Numbered from the stretch's first letter, positions 30,532-39,472 are shown. The stretch: DNA of 64,000 bases from Chryseobacterium gallinarum (GCF_001021975.1 NZ_CP009928.1:2856001-2920000); one strand, 5' to 3'. Notes: a model not told the origin generated them from the letters alone. Numbers and translations: made by a program.

Positions 30532-30606
30532 TCGGGGCGGCAGGATTCGAACCTGCGACCTCCTGGTCCCAAACCAGGCGCGATGACCGGACTACGCTAC
30601 GCCCCG
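30532..30606 (-). tRNA. tRNA-Pro (anticodon TGG), copy 1
   Basis: Acceptor CGGGGCG / CGCCCCG, anticodon loop TTTGGGA, T-arm GCAGGTTCGAATCCTGC. First gene of the two-tRNA operon, 18 bases ahead of tRNA-Arg. Identical to the copy at 39473-39547. Confidence 0.95.
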
Positions 30607-30648
30607 AGGAGGTCATCAATAACGAATTTTACTTCGTTTTTGCGGTTG

Positions 30649-30656
30649 CAAAGGTA
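30649..30656 (-). promoter_or_regulatory. Promoter of tRNA operon 1, TACCTTTG
   Basis: Exact TAnnTTTG on the minus strand, 42 bases upstream of tRNA-Pro. The rest of 30607-31038 is AT-rich with no gene seen. Confidence 0.6.
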
Positions 30657-31038
30657 CAATACTTTTTGAAATAAAAAAATAAAATCCGGAATAATTTTTA
30701 ATTAATTTTTCATGAAAATTTTTTGACAGGTCTTAGTCATTTAAAAACCATTCACTTATGCTGTTGTAATGATGGAAATAAAATTTTTATTTTTTTAACA
30801 TTCTTTGATTTGATGATAAAAGAGATAATGGATGAAACGTAAAAACCAATAAAGGCAACTTTAAAGAAAGATGGAAGATATTGCTGTTGCAGAGTTAAGC
30901 TCTTAGAAGATCTGCCGATATTTGATGATAAAAAGGTGTTTGGGAGTAACTCTGGCTAAATTTTGAATTTTAAACCACGTAATTTTTATATTTGTTTATT
31001 AAATATTGAAATTGAGAGCTTTATAAAAACATTTTCTT

Positions 31039-32670
31039 ATGTTTAGAATATTTTTTAGTTTTATTTTTTTGGTCTCTGTTGCTATTGTTGCGCAGCAACC
31101 GACAAGAGAGGATTCTTTAGTAGGATCTGTTACTCCTGAAAAAGCATGGTGGGATTTACTGCATTATGATATTACCGTGAAGCCTGATTATCCAACTAAA
31201 ACGCTTACAGGAAATAATAAAATAAAGTATAAAACACTTTCAGGAGGAAACTCCAAAATGATGCAGATTGATTTAGTGAAGCCCTTGACCATAGATAGTG
31301 CTTTTCAGGATAATAAAAAATTAACTTTCCATAATAAAGGCAATATATGGTATATTTCCTTGCCAAAACATAGTAAGAGTAAAAGCTATGAATTAAATAT
31401 TTACTATTCCGGGAAGCCTGTTGAATCGGTATCACCACCCTGGGATGGAGGAATGGTTTGGGCAAAAGATTCCTTAAACCGTCCATGGATATCGGTGGCT
31501 TGTCAGTATAAAGGAGCCAGTTTATGGTATCCATGCAAAAATATGTTATATGATGAGCCTGATGAGGGTGCTTCCATTTCCATCATTGTTCCTGCAGACA
31601 TGACAGCGGTTGGGAATGGAAGATGGGTAGGCAAAAAATTATCTTCTGACAGAACGGCAAAATATACCTGGAAAGTTGTTAATCCTATCAATCATTATGG
31701 AATATCATTTTATGCCGGAAATTATGTAAATATCAGTCAGACTTACCAGGGTAGGAAAGGGAAGCTGGATATGAGTTACTGGATTCTCGATTACAACAGG
31801 CAAAAAGCGCTTGATCATATGATTCCTGAGGCTGTTCAGACAATGAAATCCCTGGAACGATGGTTTGGGCCGTATCCATTTTATGAAGACGGATTTAAAA
31901 TAGTGGAGGCGCCTTATATCGGAATGGAACATCAGAGTGCTATTGCCTATGGCAATAATTATACAAAAGGAACTTTTAAAGGAAAAGATATTTCTAAAAC
32001 AGGATGGGGGAAAAAAACAGACCGATTGATTGTTCATGAGACGGCACATGAATGGTTTGGAAACAGTATAACCGCTTCCGATATTGCGGATCGCTGGATA
32101 CAGGAGGGCTTTGCGGGGCTTGCCGAAGAACTGGTTATTGCAGACTTATGCGGGAGAAAAGCGGGAGAGGAATTTCTGGTTGCAAGATATAAGGGAATAG
32201 ACAACGAAAAACCGATTATTGGCAGGTATGGAATTAATGAAGATAGTAGCTCAGATAATTATATTAAAGGCTGGGCTGTAATCCATATGATTAAAACAAT
32301 AATGAATGATGATGAGAAGTTCCGTAAAATTTTGCAGGGGGTTACTGCCAGTTTTTATCATAAGGTAACATCAACACAAGAGATTGAAGATTATATTATT
32401 ACAAAATCTGGGATGAACTTTAAACCACTATTTAACCAATATCTCCGGACAACGCAGATTCCCGAGCTGGAATATTCAATCAAAAATAACGAATTGAGAT
32501 ATCGGTTTACCAATTGTATCGATGGATTTTTTATGCCGGTAAAAATAGATGGGTCAGATGATTGGCTATTCCCGACAGTTTCATGGCAAACCTTTCAGCT
32601 GAAAAATAATAACATTACAGAAATAAATACTGATCCTAATTTTTATATAAAAGTGAAAAAAGTAGAATAA
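31039..32670 (+). CDS. Secreted M1-family zinc metallopeptidase
   Basis: A 543-residue aminopeptidase-like protein with a signal peptide (MFRIFFSFIFLVSVAIVAQQ). It has the N-terminal beta domain (about 30-240), the exopeptidase motif region IGMEHQSAIAYG (294 onward, in place of GAMEN) and the zinc site HETAH (333-337) with third ligand E356 at the correct 18-residue spacing (WIQEGFAGLAEE). A Tyr in FNQYLRTTQIPELEY probably starts the C-terminal part. Shorter than classical M1 enzymes because the large C-terminal helical domain is missing, as in many Bacteroidota members. It probably removes N-terminal residues from peptides outside the cytoplasm. Confidence 0.92.
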   Translation: MFRIFFSFIFLVSVAIVAQQPTREDSLVGSVTPEKAWWDLLHYDITVKPDYPTKTLTGNNKIKYKTLSGGNSKMMQIDLVKPLTIDSAFQDNKKLTFHNKGNIWYISLPKHSKSKSYELNIYYSGKPVESVSPPWDGGMVWAKDSLNRPWISVACQYKGASLWYPCKNMLYDEPDEGASISIIVPADMTAVGNGRWVGKKLSSDRTAKYTWKVVNPINHYGISFYAGNYVNISQTYQGRKGKLDMSYWILDYNRQKALDHMIPEAVQTMKSLERWFGPYPFYEDGFKIVEAPYIGMEHQSAIAYGNNYTKGTFKGKDISKTGWGKKTDRLIVHETAHEWFGNSITASDIADRWIQEGFAGLAEELVIADLCGRKAGEEFLVARYKGIDNEKPIIGRYGINEDSSSDNYIKGWAVIHMIKTIMNDDEKFRKILQGVTASFYHKVTSTQEIEDYIITKSGMNFKPLFNQYLRTTQIPELEYSIKNNELRYRFTNCIDGFFMPVKIDGSDDWLFPTVSWQTFQLKNNNITEINTDPNFYIKVKKVE

Positions 32671-32770
32671 GCATTTTGAAAGAAAAAGTCTGTTTTCTTA
32701 ATTTTAAGTAAAAGTATATTATGGTTGTAAAATATAAATGTTAAGACTTTTTTTAACTTATCTTTACCCC

Positions 32771-33292
32771 ATGAAACGATTAATGCTTGTGTGTTTACTT
32801 CTTCCAGTACTGACGTTCTCCCAAACCAGTGGAAAAGTAATAAAAATTTCAGATGGAGATACTATCACAATTCTTCTAAAAGGTAATCAACAAAAGAAAC
32901 TGAGACTCGCCGAGGTAGATTGTCCTGAAAAAGGACAGGCATTCGGGAAAAATGCTAAGCAATACACATCAGGACAGGTATTTGGTAAAACTATTAATTT
33001 TATTGAAACGGATAAAGACCGTTATGGACGCTCTATTGCCAAAGTGTATTACGACAATGGCAAATATCTCTCAAAAGAATTGATAAAAGCAGGAATGGGA
33101 TGGTGGTATTTCTTTTATTCTAATGATGCTTCCCTGGGAAAACTGCAGGAAAAAGCCCAACAGAAAAAAATAGGCCTCTGGCAGGATAATCAGGCGATTG
33201 CTCCCTGGGAATACAGGAAAATAAAAAGAGAAGCAGGAAGCAAAAAAAATGAAGCTTTTAAAGCGAATGGAAAAGCAAAAGAGATCATCTGA
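32771..33292 (+). CDS. Secreted thermonuclease-like (SNase) protein
   Basis: A 173-residue protein with a signal peptide (MKRLMLVCLLLPVLTFSQ) and an SNase fold: GKVIKISDGDTITILL, RLAEVDCPEKGQAFGKNA (the Arg and Glu of the active site) and DKDRYGRSIAKVY (second Arg), then LSKELIKAGMGWWYFFYS and GLWQDNQAIAPWEYRK. Likely a calcium-dependent secreted nuclease. The frame is open from 32738, but the ATG at 32771 places the signal peptide correctly and the extension overlaps a TATCTTTA promoter-like element (32759-32766). The basic tail (KKNEAFKANGKAKE) is unremarkable. Confidence 0.9.
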   Translation: MKRLMLVCLLLPVLTFSQTSGKVIKISDGDTITILLKGNQQKKLRLAEVDCPEKGQAFGKNAKQYTSGQVFGKTINFIETDKDRYGRSIAKVYYDNGKYLSKELIKAGMGWWYFFYSNDASLGKLQEKAQQKKIGLWQDNQAIAPWEYRKIKREAGSKKNEAFKANGKAKEII

Positions 33293-33476
33293 ATAATGTG
33301 AAAATCCTTCATACAGCTTTTGTGCATTTGTTATTAGGATGTTTTATCAAAACGATACTCATGACGTAAGAAATAAACAAATCTCAGCATGAAAGTTTTT
33401 GTGTACAATAATTGATAGATTGGATATGTAAACCATAGACGATTAAGATGAAAATAAAAGACGAAAAAGATTGTGA

Positions 33477-34064
33477 ATGACTGACGTATTTGAAAATTAT
33501 CTATCCTCAACAGGAGGACTAACAGCAGAGGAAATCAACTTTTCTGCACAGTTTTTCAAGCCGGTCCGCTTAAAAAAAGGAGATTTTTTTATTCATGAGA
33601 ATGAAATCTGCCGTTATATCGGATTTATCACTAATGGCGCAGTAAAAGCATACAATACCGACGAAGAAGGAAAGGAAAATATTACCTGCTTCAAGTTTGA
33701 AAATGAATTTGCCACCTCGTTTCAGGAGTTTGTGACGCAGGAAAAGTCCGGAAGAAGTATCAGGGCTATAGAAGATAGTATAATTTACAGGATAAATTAC
33801 CCGGACTATCAGCATCTTCTTGCTCAGGTAACCGCCTGGAATGGCGTGATAAAATCGATCATGGAGCAAGAGTATATCCAAAAGGAACGTTATCTGCTGA
33901 ATTACAATAATAAGCCGGCTGTGGATAAATACCGCCATGTTCTATCCAGCCAACCGATGCTTGTTCAGCGGATAACAACACAGGATCTGGCATCATACCT
34001 GGGTATCACGCCGCGATCACTTACACGGGCAAAGGGACAAATACATAAACCCAACGTGTTATAG
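33477..34064 (+). CDS. Crp/Fnr-family transcription regulator
   Basis: A 195-residue regulator with a cyclic-nucleotide-binding-like beta roll (RLKKGDFFIHENEICRYIGF, NGAVKAYN, ENEFATSFQEF), a dimer helix (MEQEYIQKERYLL) and a short C-terminal helix-turn-helix (ITTQDLASYLGITPRSLTRA). No Cys cluster for an Fe-S centre, and the cNMP phosphate cassette is not conserved, so the ligand is unknown. It lies 54 bases upstream of the MBL-fold gene, whose promoter contains a palindrome. Confidence 0.88.
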   Translation: MTDVFENYLSSTGGLTAEEINFSAQFFKPVRLKKGDFFIHENEICRYIGFITNGAVKAYNTDEEGKENITCFKFENEFATSFQEFVTQEKSGRSIRAIEDSIIYRINYPDYQHLLAQVTAWNGVIKSIMEQEYIQKERYLLNYNNKPAVDKYRHVLSSQPMLVQRITTQDLASYLGITPRSLTRAKGQIHKPNVL

Positions 34065-34076
34065 GACAAATGTCCT
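34063..34076 (+). promoter_or_regulatory. Palindrome AGGACA-AA-TGTCCT, possible operator
   Basis: Perfect 6-bp arms around 2 bases, overlapping the last codon of the Crp/Fnr gene and ending 22 bases upstream of the -7 element of the next gene, i.e. near its -33 region. A binding site for the adjacent regulator is inferred. Confidence 0.4.
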
Positions 34077-34098
34077 TATGCAGACCAGATAAGTAATG

Positions 34099-34106
34099 TA
34101 GATTTG
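34099..34106 (+). promoter_or_regulatory. -7 element TAGATTTG of the MBL gene
   Basis: Exact TAnnTTTG, 12 bases upstream of the ATG at 34119. It covers the TTG at 34104 that would otherwise look like a start. Confidence 0.6.
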
Positions 34107-34118
34107 CGCAAAAAAGCT

Positions 34119-34802
34119 ATGTTACGTCAAATTGCTCCCGAAGTATTCCAGATTCCACTGATGCCACGAAACAGTATCAACTGCTATATTATCGAAGGTG
34201 TATTGGTAGACTCCGGAATACGGAGCTCATATACCACTATAAGGAAAGTTAATGAGAAAATTGCTGTTCATCAACATGTATTGACGCATGCGCATGCAGA
34301 CCATCAGGGTTGCAGTGACCAGATTTGCGCAGAGTTCAGGATTCCTTTACTCTGCCATCCCAACGAAGTTTTCAGAGCCGAAACAGGTATGGTAACCAAC
34401 GATTATCCAACTCCGGATCATTGGGTGGCAAAGCTTCAGCAAAAATACTGGGCAGGGCAGGGTCATAAAGTCGATCAGACAATTGTTGAAAACGATAGGA
34501 TCGGAAACTTTCGGGTGATAGAGACTCCCGGACATTCACCTGGTCATATTTCTTTATTCCGTGAACGGGATGGAGTGCTGATCATCGGAGATGCAGCAAC
34601 CAATATGAACCTGCTTACTACAGCAACTGGTCTGCGGCTTCCTCCAAATATGTTCACCTCGGATCAGCGGCGTAACATTAAATCGCTCCAAAAGCTGGCA
34701 GAGCTGAACCCTTCCGTTATCTGCTTCGGTCACGGACCAGTTTTGCGAAATACAGATCAGAAGTTTGAGCAATTTGTGGCTAAATGCAGTAATGCTCTGT
34801 GA
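34119..34802 (+). CDS. MBL-fold metallo-hydrolase
   Basis: A 227-residue cytoplasmic hydrolase of the metallo-beta-lactamase superfamily. The dinuclear-metal motif is THAHADHQG, the third histidine is in ETPGHSPGHIS, the bridging Asp is in LIIGDAATN and the last His is in CFGHGPVL. No signal peptide, so a beta-lactamase is unlikely; thioesterase or glyoxalase-II-like chemistry is more typical. Start at 34119 rather than the TTG at 34104, which is inside the promoter. Probably controlled by the Crp/Fnr regulator upstream (inference). Confidence 0.9.
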   Translation: MLRQIAPEVFQIPLMPRNSINCYIIEGVLVDSGIRSSYTTIRKVNEKIAVHQHVLTHAHADHQGCSDQICAEFRIPLLCHPNEVFRAETGMVTNDYPTPDHWVAKLQQKYWAGQGHKVDQTIVENDRIGNFRVIETPGHSPGHISLFRERDGVLIIGDAATNMNLLTTATGLRLPPNMFTSDQRRNIKSLQKLAELNPSVICFGHGPVLRNTDQKFEQFVAKCSNAL

Positions 34803-35203
34803 CCGCAGAAGGTTAGAGCCTTTATCCGTCCCGATCATAATCGGGATATTCTATCCTTGAGTATTGTTAATAGATGGTAAATTATAAAACAACAAAAAAC
34901 CTCACCAAAAAATGATGAGGTTTTTTGTGAATTTGACAGGATTATCCTCGAACTCTTTGGTTGCTGATCTTAATTGGGTTTTAAGGGTATTTTGTTGATT
35001 TTTAGCAACTTGAATTATTTAAAGAAATAGGATTCTGTAAGGACTACAGCAATTATTTCAGTTCTATTTTTTCCAAACTGTTCCTATTTGAGTTGATTGC
35101 TGTTAATAAATAACAGAGATTCTGTTACAACTTTCGTTAATTCAGATACTCTGTTTTTAGGCTGGTTGCTGAACTTTGTATAATAATTTAAAAAGCAAAA
35201 GAA
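34803..35203 (+). terminator. Terminator (34894-34926), tRNA-like remnant and shared promoter module
   Basis: A perfect 11-bp stem AAAAAACCTCA / TGAGGTTTTTT ends the MBL gene. The hairpin and the bases after it resemble the tail of tRNA operon 1 (see findings). A regulatory module shared with the DJ-1 gene starts at 35113. No gene is seen. Confidence 0.7.
35113..35180 (+). promoter_or_regulatory. Shared promoter/operator module, epimerase copy
   Basis: ACAGAGATTC and GTTACAACT followed, exactly 60 bases from the first base of the module, by ACTTTGTA. The same blocks with the same 60-base spacing occur upstream of the DJ-1 gene at 37122. The -7 element is GAACTTTG, one base off consensus, which suits an activated promoter. 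Confidence 0.65.
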
Positions 35204-36151
35204 ATGCAAACGATACTAGGAGCCAACGGTCAGATTGGTGAAGAGCTCGCAAGAGAACTCAAAAGAAATTTTACTTCATCTATACGAATTGTCAGTAGAG
35301 ATGCAAAAAAAGTAAATGATACGGACGAAGTCTTTTCGGCAGATTTATCAATTCGCGAAAAAGCAATCGAGGCGGTAAAAGGCAGTGAAATTGCTTATTT
35401 CACATTAGGCCTTCCGATCAGTTCTGATCTCTGGGAGAAACAGTTTCCGCTTATCCTTCGTAATGTAATTGATGCCTGCAAGATTAACCATACAAAACTC
35501 GTATTCTTTGATAATACGTATATGTATCCTCAGGATGATCGCATATTGACAGAAGAAACTGCTTTTTCACCTGTGGGAAGAAAAGGAAGAGTCAGAAGAA
35601 AAATGGCCGAAATGGTGCTGAAGGAAATCGAATCCGGTGAACTTGAAGCCGTGATCTGTCGTGCCCCGGAATTTTACGGCCCTCGCAAAACGCAGAGCAT
35701 TACCAATACCTTGATTTTTAACAATATCAAAGAAGGCAAAAAGCTGAAAGTTCCATTGAGTGCAAACAAGAAAAGAAGCCTGATATGGACTCCCGATGCG
35801 AGCCGCGCCACTGCTTTGATCGGAAATACTCCTGACGCATTCGGTCAGACCTGGCATCTGCCGGTAGATAAAAGCCATCCTACCTATAAAGAGTTTATCC
35901 GAATGGCTTCAGGAATTTACAGCAGAGACCTGAAATATTCTGTTGTTCCCAAATTGATGTTCAAAATAGGCTCATTTTTTAACAAAAGTGTAAAGGAATT
36001 ACTGGAGCTTCTTCCCAGGTATGAACATGACAATATATTTGACGATTCAAAATTCAGAAAGAAATTTCCGGATTTTCAGGTCACAACATATAAACAAGGG
36101 ATCAGCATAATAAAAGATGAACAGCTTTCAGGAAACAAAATAATTAAGTAA
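35204..36151 (+). CDS. NAD(P)-dependent epimerase/dehydratase-like protein
   Basis: A 315-residue Rossmann-fold protein. The nucleotide loop is at the N-terminus (TILGANGQIGEELA), followed by IRIVSRDAKK, LVFFDNTYMYP (sugar-epimerase-like, Tyr) and AVICRAPEFYGPR. It belongs to the extended SDR/NAD-binding group; the classical YxxxK is not clear. Annotated relatives are called NAD-dependent epimerase, but sugar specificity is not indicated. The AraC regulator begins 8 bases downstream, so the two are probably one transcript from the module at 35113. Confidence 0.82.
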   Translation: MQTILGANGQIGEELARELKRNFTSSIRIVSRDAKKVNDTDEVFSADLSIREKAIEAVKGSEIAYFTLGLPISSDLWEKQFPLILRNVIDACKINHTKLVFFDNTYMYPQDDRILTEETAFSPVGRKGRVRRKMAEMVLKEIESGELEAVICRAPEFYGPRKTQSITNTLIFNNIKEGKKLKVPLSANKKRSLIWTPDASRATALIGNTPDAFGQTWHLPVDKSHPTYKEFIRMASGIYSRDLKYSVVPKLMFKIGSFFNKSVKELLELLPRYEHDNIFDDSKFRKKFPDFQVTTYKQGISIIKDEQLSGNKIIK

Positions 36152-36158
36152 ATTAGTC

Positions 36159-37094
36159 ATGTACAAATCTGAAAATCAGCATATGAAAACTCCGGAAAAA
36201 GTATCATCAATAAGTACACTTCATAAGTTCTTGGGGTTAAAGAAACCCGCTAATCCGCTGATCAGTGTATTTAATTTTGATGATGTTAAACTGGAATCGG
36301 AGGCTATTCTTAGTGCCATAACCACTGATTTTTATGTTATTGCTTTAAAAAAAGACTGTGCTGGTGGAAAATGCCGGTATGGCCAGCAATATTATGATTT
36401 TAATGAGGGTATTATGTATTTTATTGCCCCACATCAGGTCCTTCAGTTTGATGATATACTCCTCAATGGAGTAAAAGGTTTTGTTTTGGTGGTACATCCG
36501 GATTTCCTTCATGGATATGGACTGGCATCCGATATTAAAGAATATGGTTATTTTTCCTATACCGCGAATGAAGCATTGCATCTTTCTGAAAAGGAAGAGA
36601 AAACTATTTTTGATATAATAGCGAATGTTGAACAGGAAATTGATATCAACATGGATTCCTTTACACAAGACCTACTTGTTTCTAACCTTGATCTTCTGTT
36701 AAAATATTGTGATCGTTATTATAACCGCCAATTTTTGACCAGAAAGAAAGTGAATAGTGACCTTCTTTCAAAGCTGGAGCTATTATTGGATGATTATTTC
36801 AAAAATGATAAGTTAACAATTAACGGTATACCCTCAGTTCACTTCATTGCTGATCAATTACATCTGAGTGCAAATTATCTGAGTGATATGTTAAGAGTGC
36901 AAACAGGGCAAACCACACAGCAGCATATCCAGAACCGATTGATCGAAAAAGCAAAAGAATTACTTTCTACTACCTCAATGTCGGTCTCTGAAATTGCTTA
37001 TCAGCTTGGATTTGAACATCCGCAATCCTTTCACCGCCTTTTTAAAAGCCGAACATCACTTTCTCCACTGAAATTCAGATCATCATTAAATTAA
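36159..37094 (+). CDS. AraC-family transcription regulator
   Basis: A 311-residue regulator. The N-terminal cupin-like domain (about 30-190) has DCAGGKCRYGQQYYDFNEG and MYFIAPHQVLQFDD. The C-terminal double helix-turn-helix (about 210-311) shows IADQLHLSANYLSDMLR and VSEIAYQLGFEHPQSFHRLF with SPLKFR. It sits between the two genes whose promoters share the 60-base module, making it the obvious candidate activator. The start at 36183 (MKTPEK) is also possible. Confidence 0.9.
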   Translation: MYKSENQHMKTPEKVSSISTLHKFLGLKKPANPLISVFNFDDVKLESEAILSAITTDFYVIALKKDCAGGKCRYGQQYYDFNEGIMYFIAPHQVLQFDDILLNGVKGFVLVVHPDFLHGYGLASDIKEYGYFSYTANEALHLSEKEEKTIFDIIANVEQEIDINMDSFTQDLLVSNLDLLLKYCDRYYNRQFLTRKKVNSDLLSKLELLLDDYFKNDKLTINGIPSVHFIADQLHLSANYLSDMLRVQTGQTTQQHIQNRLIEKAKELLSTTSMSVSEIAYQLGFEHPQSFHRLFKSRTSLSPLKFRSSLN

Positions 37095-37121
37095 GGTGCT
37101 GTATTTAAAAACTTTTAAATA

Positions 37122-37189
37122 CAGAGATTCGGTTACAACTACCCGTAATTAGGCTACTCCCAGGTAATGGTTTCTTATCAACTTTGTAC
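37122..37189 (+). promoter_or_regulatory. Shared promoter/operator module, DJ-1 copy
   Basis: ACAGAGATTC and GTTACAACT, with ACTTTGTA exactly 60 bases from the start of the module, as at 35113. The -7 element is CAACTTTG. Confidence 0.65.
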
Positions 37190-37211
37190 TATTAAAAGAA
37201 AAAATAGGGGC

Positions 37212-37898
37212 ATGATGAAAATCTTAATTATAGTAACCAATATAGGTATGTATGCAAGTGGTAATCTGAAAACCGGTTTGTGGCTTAGTGAACTCACTCA
37301 TATCTATCATGCGGCTAAAGAGAAAGGTTATGATATTACCATTGCAAGTCCTCAAGGTGGTAACATTCCTGTAGATCCCGAAAGTCTAAAACACTTTACA
37401 CTAGATAAAATTTCTGAACAATATTGGAATGAGGATGACTTTCGGTTATTGCTTGCAAATAGTGAAAAACTATCTGAGCTTACTCAACAAGAATATGATC
37501 TGATCTATTTAGCTGGGGGGCATGGTACAATGTACGATTTTCCAGATGACTCTACTATACAATCAATGGTTAGGAATCAGTTTGAAAAAGAAAAGAAAGT
37601 CGCTGCGATCTGTCATGGAGTTGGTGGATTATTAAATGTTAAGCTTAGTAATGGTGAATATCTGATCAAAGCAAAATCAATGACCGGATTTGACTGGTTT
37701 GAAGAAACTATTGCCAGAAGAAAGCGGGAAGTACCATTCAATTTGGAAGCTGCTATTAAGGAGCGCGGTGCAGATCTCAAGAAAGCCTTTATTCCAATGA
37801 CATCTAACGTTGTTGTGGATGGTAATCTGATTACAGGTCAAAATCCATTCAGTTCAAAGGAAATGGCCAAGGTGGTTATTAAAGAACTTGAAAAATAA
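37212..37898 (+). CDS. DJ-1/PfpI-family (class I glutamine amidotransferase-like) protein
   Basis: A 228-residue cytoplasmic protein with MKILIIVTN at the N-terminus, the nucleophile elbow AAICHGVGG (C134) and the glutamate region of the Hsp31/ThiJ subgroup (WLSELTHIYHAAKEKGY). Members act as glyoxalases, chaperones or amidases; which applies here is unknown. The frame is open from 37167, but the promoter element at about 37187 lies inside that extension, so the start is 37212 (or 37215). Likely part of the AraC regulon with the epimerase and hydrolase. Confidence 0.9.
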   Translation: MMKILIIVTNIGMYASGNLKTGLWLSELTHIYHAAKEKGYDITIASPQGGNIPVDPESLKHFTLDKISEQYWNEDDFRLLLANSEKLSELTQQEYDLIYLAGGHGTMYDFPDDSTIQSMVRNQFEKEKKVAAICHGVGGLLNVKLSNGEYLIKAKSMTGFDWFEETIARRKREVPFNLEAAIKERGADLKKAFIPMTSNVVVDGNLITGQNPFSSKEMAKVVIKELEK

Positions 37899-37957
37899 AG
37901 AATTAAATGACTCGAAAGGAACATTATATTCATTTTTAAATCATAAACATATTAATT

Positions 37958-38941
37958 ATGGCAAACAACATTAAAGCTGAGAGCGATCCGCAGATCCTTT
38001 CAGGTATCAGGGAATTTTTGAAGGGTTTGAATAATAGCGGTGGTAAACCACTAGAAACATTGACTCCACAGGAAGCCAGACAGGTTTTGGTTGATGCGCA
38101 AAATTCTGTTGAGGTAGATTATTCAGGTATTACTGAAGATAAAAGGGAAATTACGCAGGATGGAATTACGGTAAATATCCATATTGTAAAACCTGCCAAT
38201 GCTTCTTCCGAGAACCTTCCGGTGTTCATGTTTACGCATGGCGGTGGATGGGTATTGGGTGATTATCCAACCCATAGAAGATTGGTCAGGGATTTAGTTG
38301 TCCATAGTGGTGCCGCTGCCGTATTTACAGATTATACACCTTCACCGGAAGCACAATATCCAGTTGCAATCAATCAGATATATGCAGCTACAAAGTGGGT
38401 ATCAGAAAATGGTGCTGAAATTGGTGTTGATGGTAAAAATATGGCGGCTGCCGGAAACAGTGTCGGCGGAAATATGACTGCGGTCCTCTGCCTAATGGCG
38501 AAAGATAAAGGAGGCCCTGAAATAAAATTTCAATTGTTATTGTGGCCTGTAACTGATGCAGATTTTTCTCGTGAATCCTGGCAAAAATATGCTGAAGAAC
38601 GATTCCTTACAGCTCCATTAATGAAATGGATGTGGAATAACTATCTCCCTGATGTCGAAAAGCGCAAGGAATATTATGCTACCCCATTCAATGCACCCTT
38701 AGAAAAACTTAAAGGCCTTCCGCCTGCATTGGTTCAGCTGGCCGAAAATGATATTCTCTTCGATGAAGGTTTGGCATATGCAAGAAAACTAGATGAGGCT
38801 GGCGTTCCAACGACTATCGAGACCTATAACGGATTTATCCATGATTATGGACTCTTAAATCCGTTAGATCATATTGAAGCAGTAAAGTTTTCATCAGAAC
38901 AAGGTGCGCTAGCGCTTAAAAAAGCTTTGTTTAAAAAATAA
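37958..38941 (+). CDS. Alpha/beta hydrolase of the HSL (hormone-sensitive lipase-like) family
   Basis: A 327-residue esterase/lipase-like enzyme without signal peptide. The oxyanion motif is HGGGW (94-98), the nucleophile S168 is in GNSVGGN, the acid is near PALVQLAENDILFDEG and the histidine is in GFIHDYG. Lies 59 bases downstream of the DJ-1 gene and is probably co-transcribed. A strong hairpin follows. Confidence 0.92.
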   Translation: MANNIKAESDPQILSGIREFLKGLNNSGGKPLETLTPQEARQVLVDAQNSVEVDYSGITEDKREITQDGITVNIHIVKPANASSENLPVFMFTHGGGWVLGDYPTHRRLVRDLVVHSGAAAVFTDYTPSPEAQYPVAINQIYAATKWVSENGAEIGVDGKNMAAAGNSVGGNMTAVLCLMAKDKGGPEIKFQLLLWPVTDADFSRESWQKYAEERFLTAPLMKWMWNNYLPDVEKRKEYYATPFNAPLEKLKGLPPALVQLAENDILFDEGLAYARKLDEAGVPTTIETYNGFIHDYGLLNPLDHIEAVKFSSEQGALALKKALFKK

Positions 38942-39315
38942 TTAGGTAAGCTTTCGAAAAGAAAACATAATCGTTATATAAAAAATCCTGCAAATAGCCA
39001 ATTTGCAGGATTTATCTATTCTTAATTCTCAGAATTAACTATTAAAATGTTGTTGAAGACTAATGGATAACAGTTTTATGACAGGAGATAAAGACTCGGT
39101 AAATTTATGTTAAATGGTTGTTTTTCAGTTTTTTAATTTTGTATAGAAAGTTCGAATCCTGTTTGGTTTATTATGTTTTTAAAGAGTTTTAGCTTCAAAA
39201 CAAACTGAAAAAGAATAAAATATTTGTTTTTTTAAAGAGATATTTTGTTTTAGAAAATAAAGAAAAAGGGGGTAAAATAAATTAAATAGGCTGATTGATG
39301 GGTATTTATAAATAA
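38942..39315 (+). terminator. Terminator (38983-39013) and AT-rich spacer
   Basis: A perfect 13-bp stem AAATCCTGCAAAT / ATTTGCAGGATTT with a 5-base loop; the T tract after it is weak. The remaining spacer up to the tRNA terminator is AT-rich and holds no gene. Confidence 0.7.
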
Positions 39316-39355
39316 AATGACACCATTTGGCCTAAATTGTCCTAATGGTGTCATT
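39316..39355 (-). terminator. Terminator of the second tRNA operon
   Basis: A perfect 12-bp stem AATGACACCATT / AATGGTGTCATT with a 16-base loop, followed by a T-rich run on the minus strand, 4 bases after tRNA-Arg. Confidence 0.8.
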
Positions 39356-39358
39356 AAG

Positions 39359-39432
39359 TGAGCGCGAAAGGATTCGAACCTTTGACCGTCTGCTTAGAAG
39401 GCAGATGCTCTATCCAGCTGAGCTACGCACCC
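39359..39432 (-). tRNA. tRNA-Arg (anticodon TCT), copy 2
   Basis: Same cloverleaf and sequence as 30440-30513. Last gene of the Ser-Pro-Arg operon; 40 bases separate it from tRNA-Pro, against 18 in operon 1. Confidence 0.95.
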
Positions 39433-39472
39433 TTAAACGTTGATTTGCTTAATGTATAAGCTCATTAAAAAG

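Noticed and set aside
30486..30674. Open frame with AAGFEPATSWSQTRRDD-like product
   Set aside because: It is the translated complement of the tRNA-Pro/tRNA-Arg region, a well-known false annotation.
30614..39358. Genomic island integrated between duplicated tRNAs
   Set aside because: No integrase or transposase, the tRNA spacers differ, and both tRNA operons have complete promoters and terminators. Kept only as a recombination possibility.
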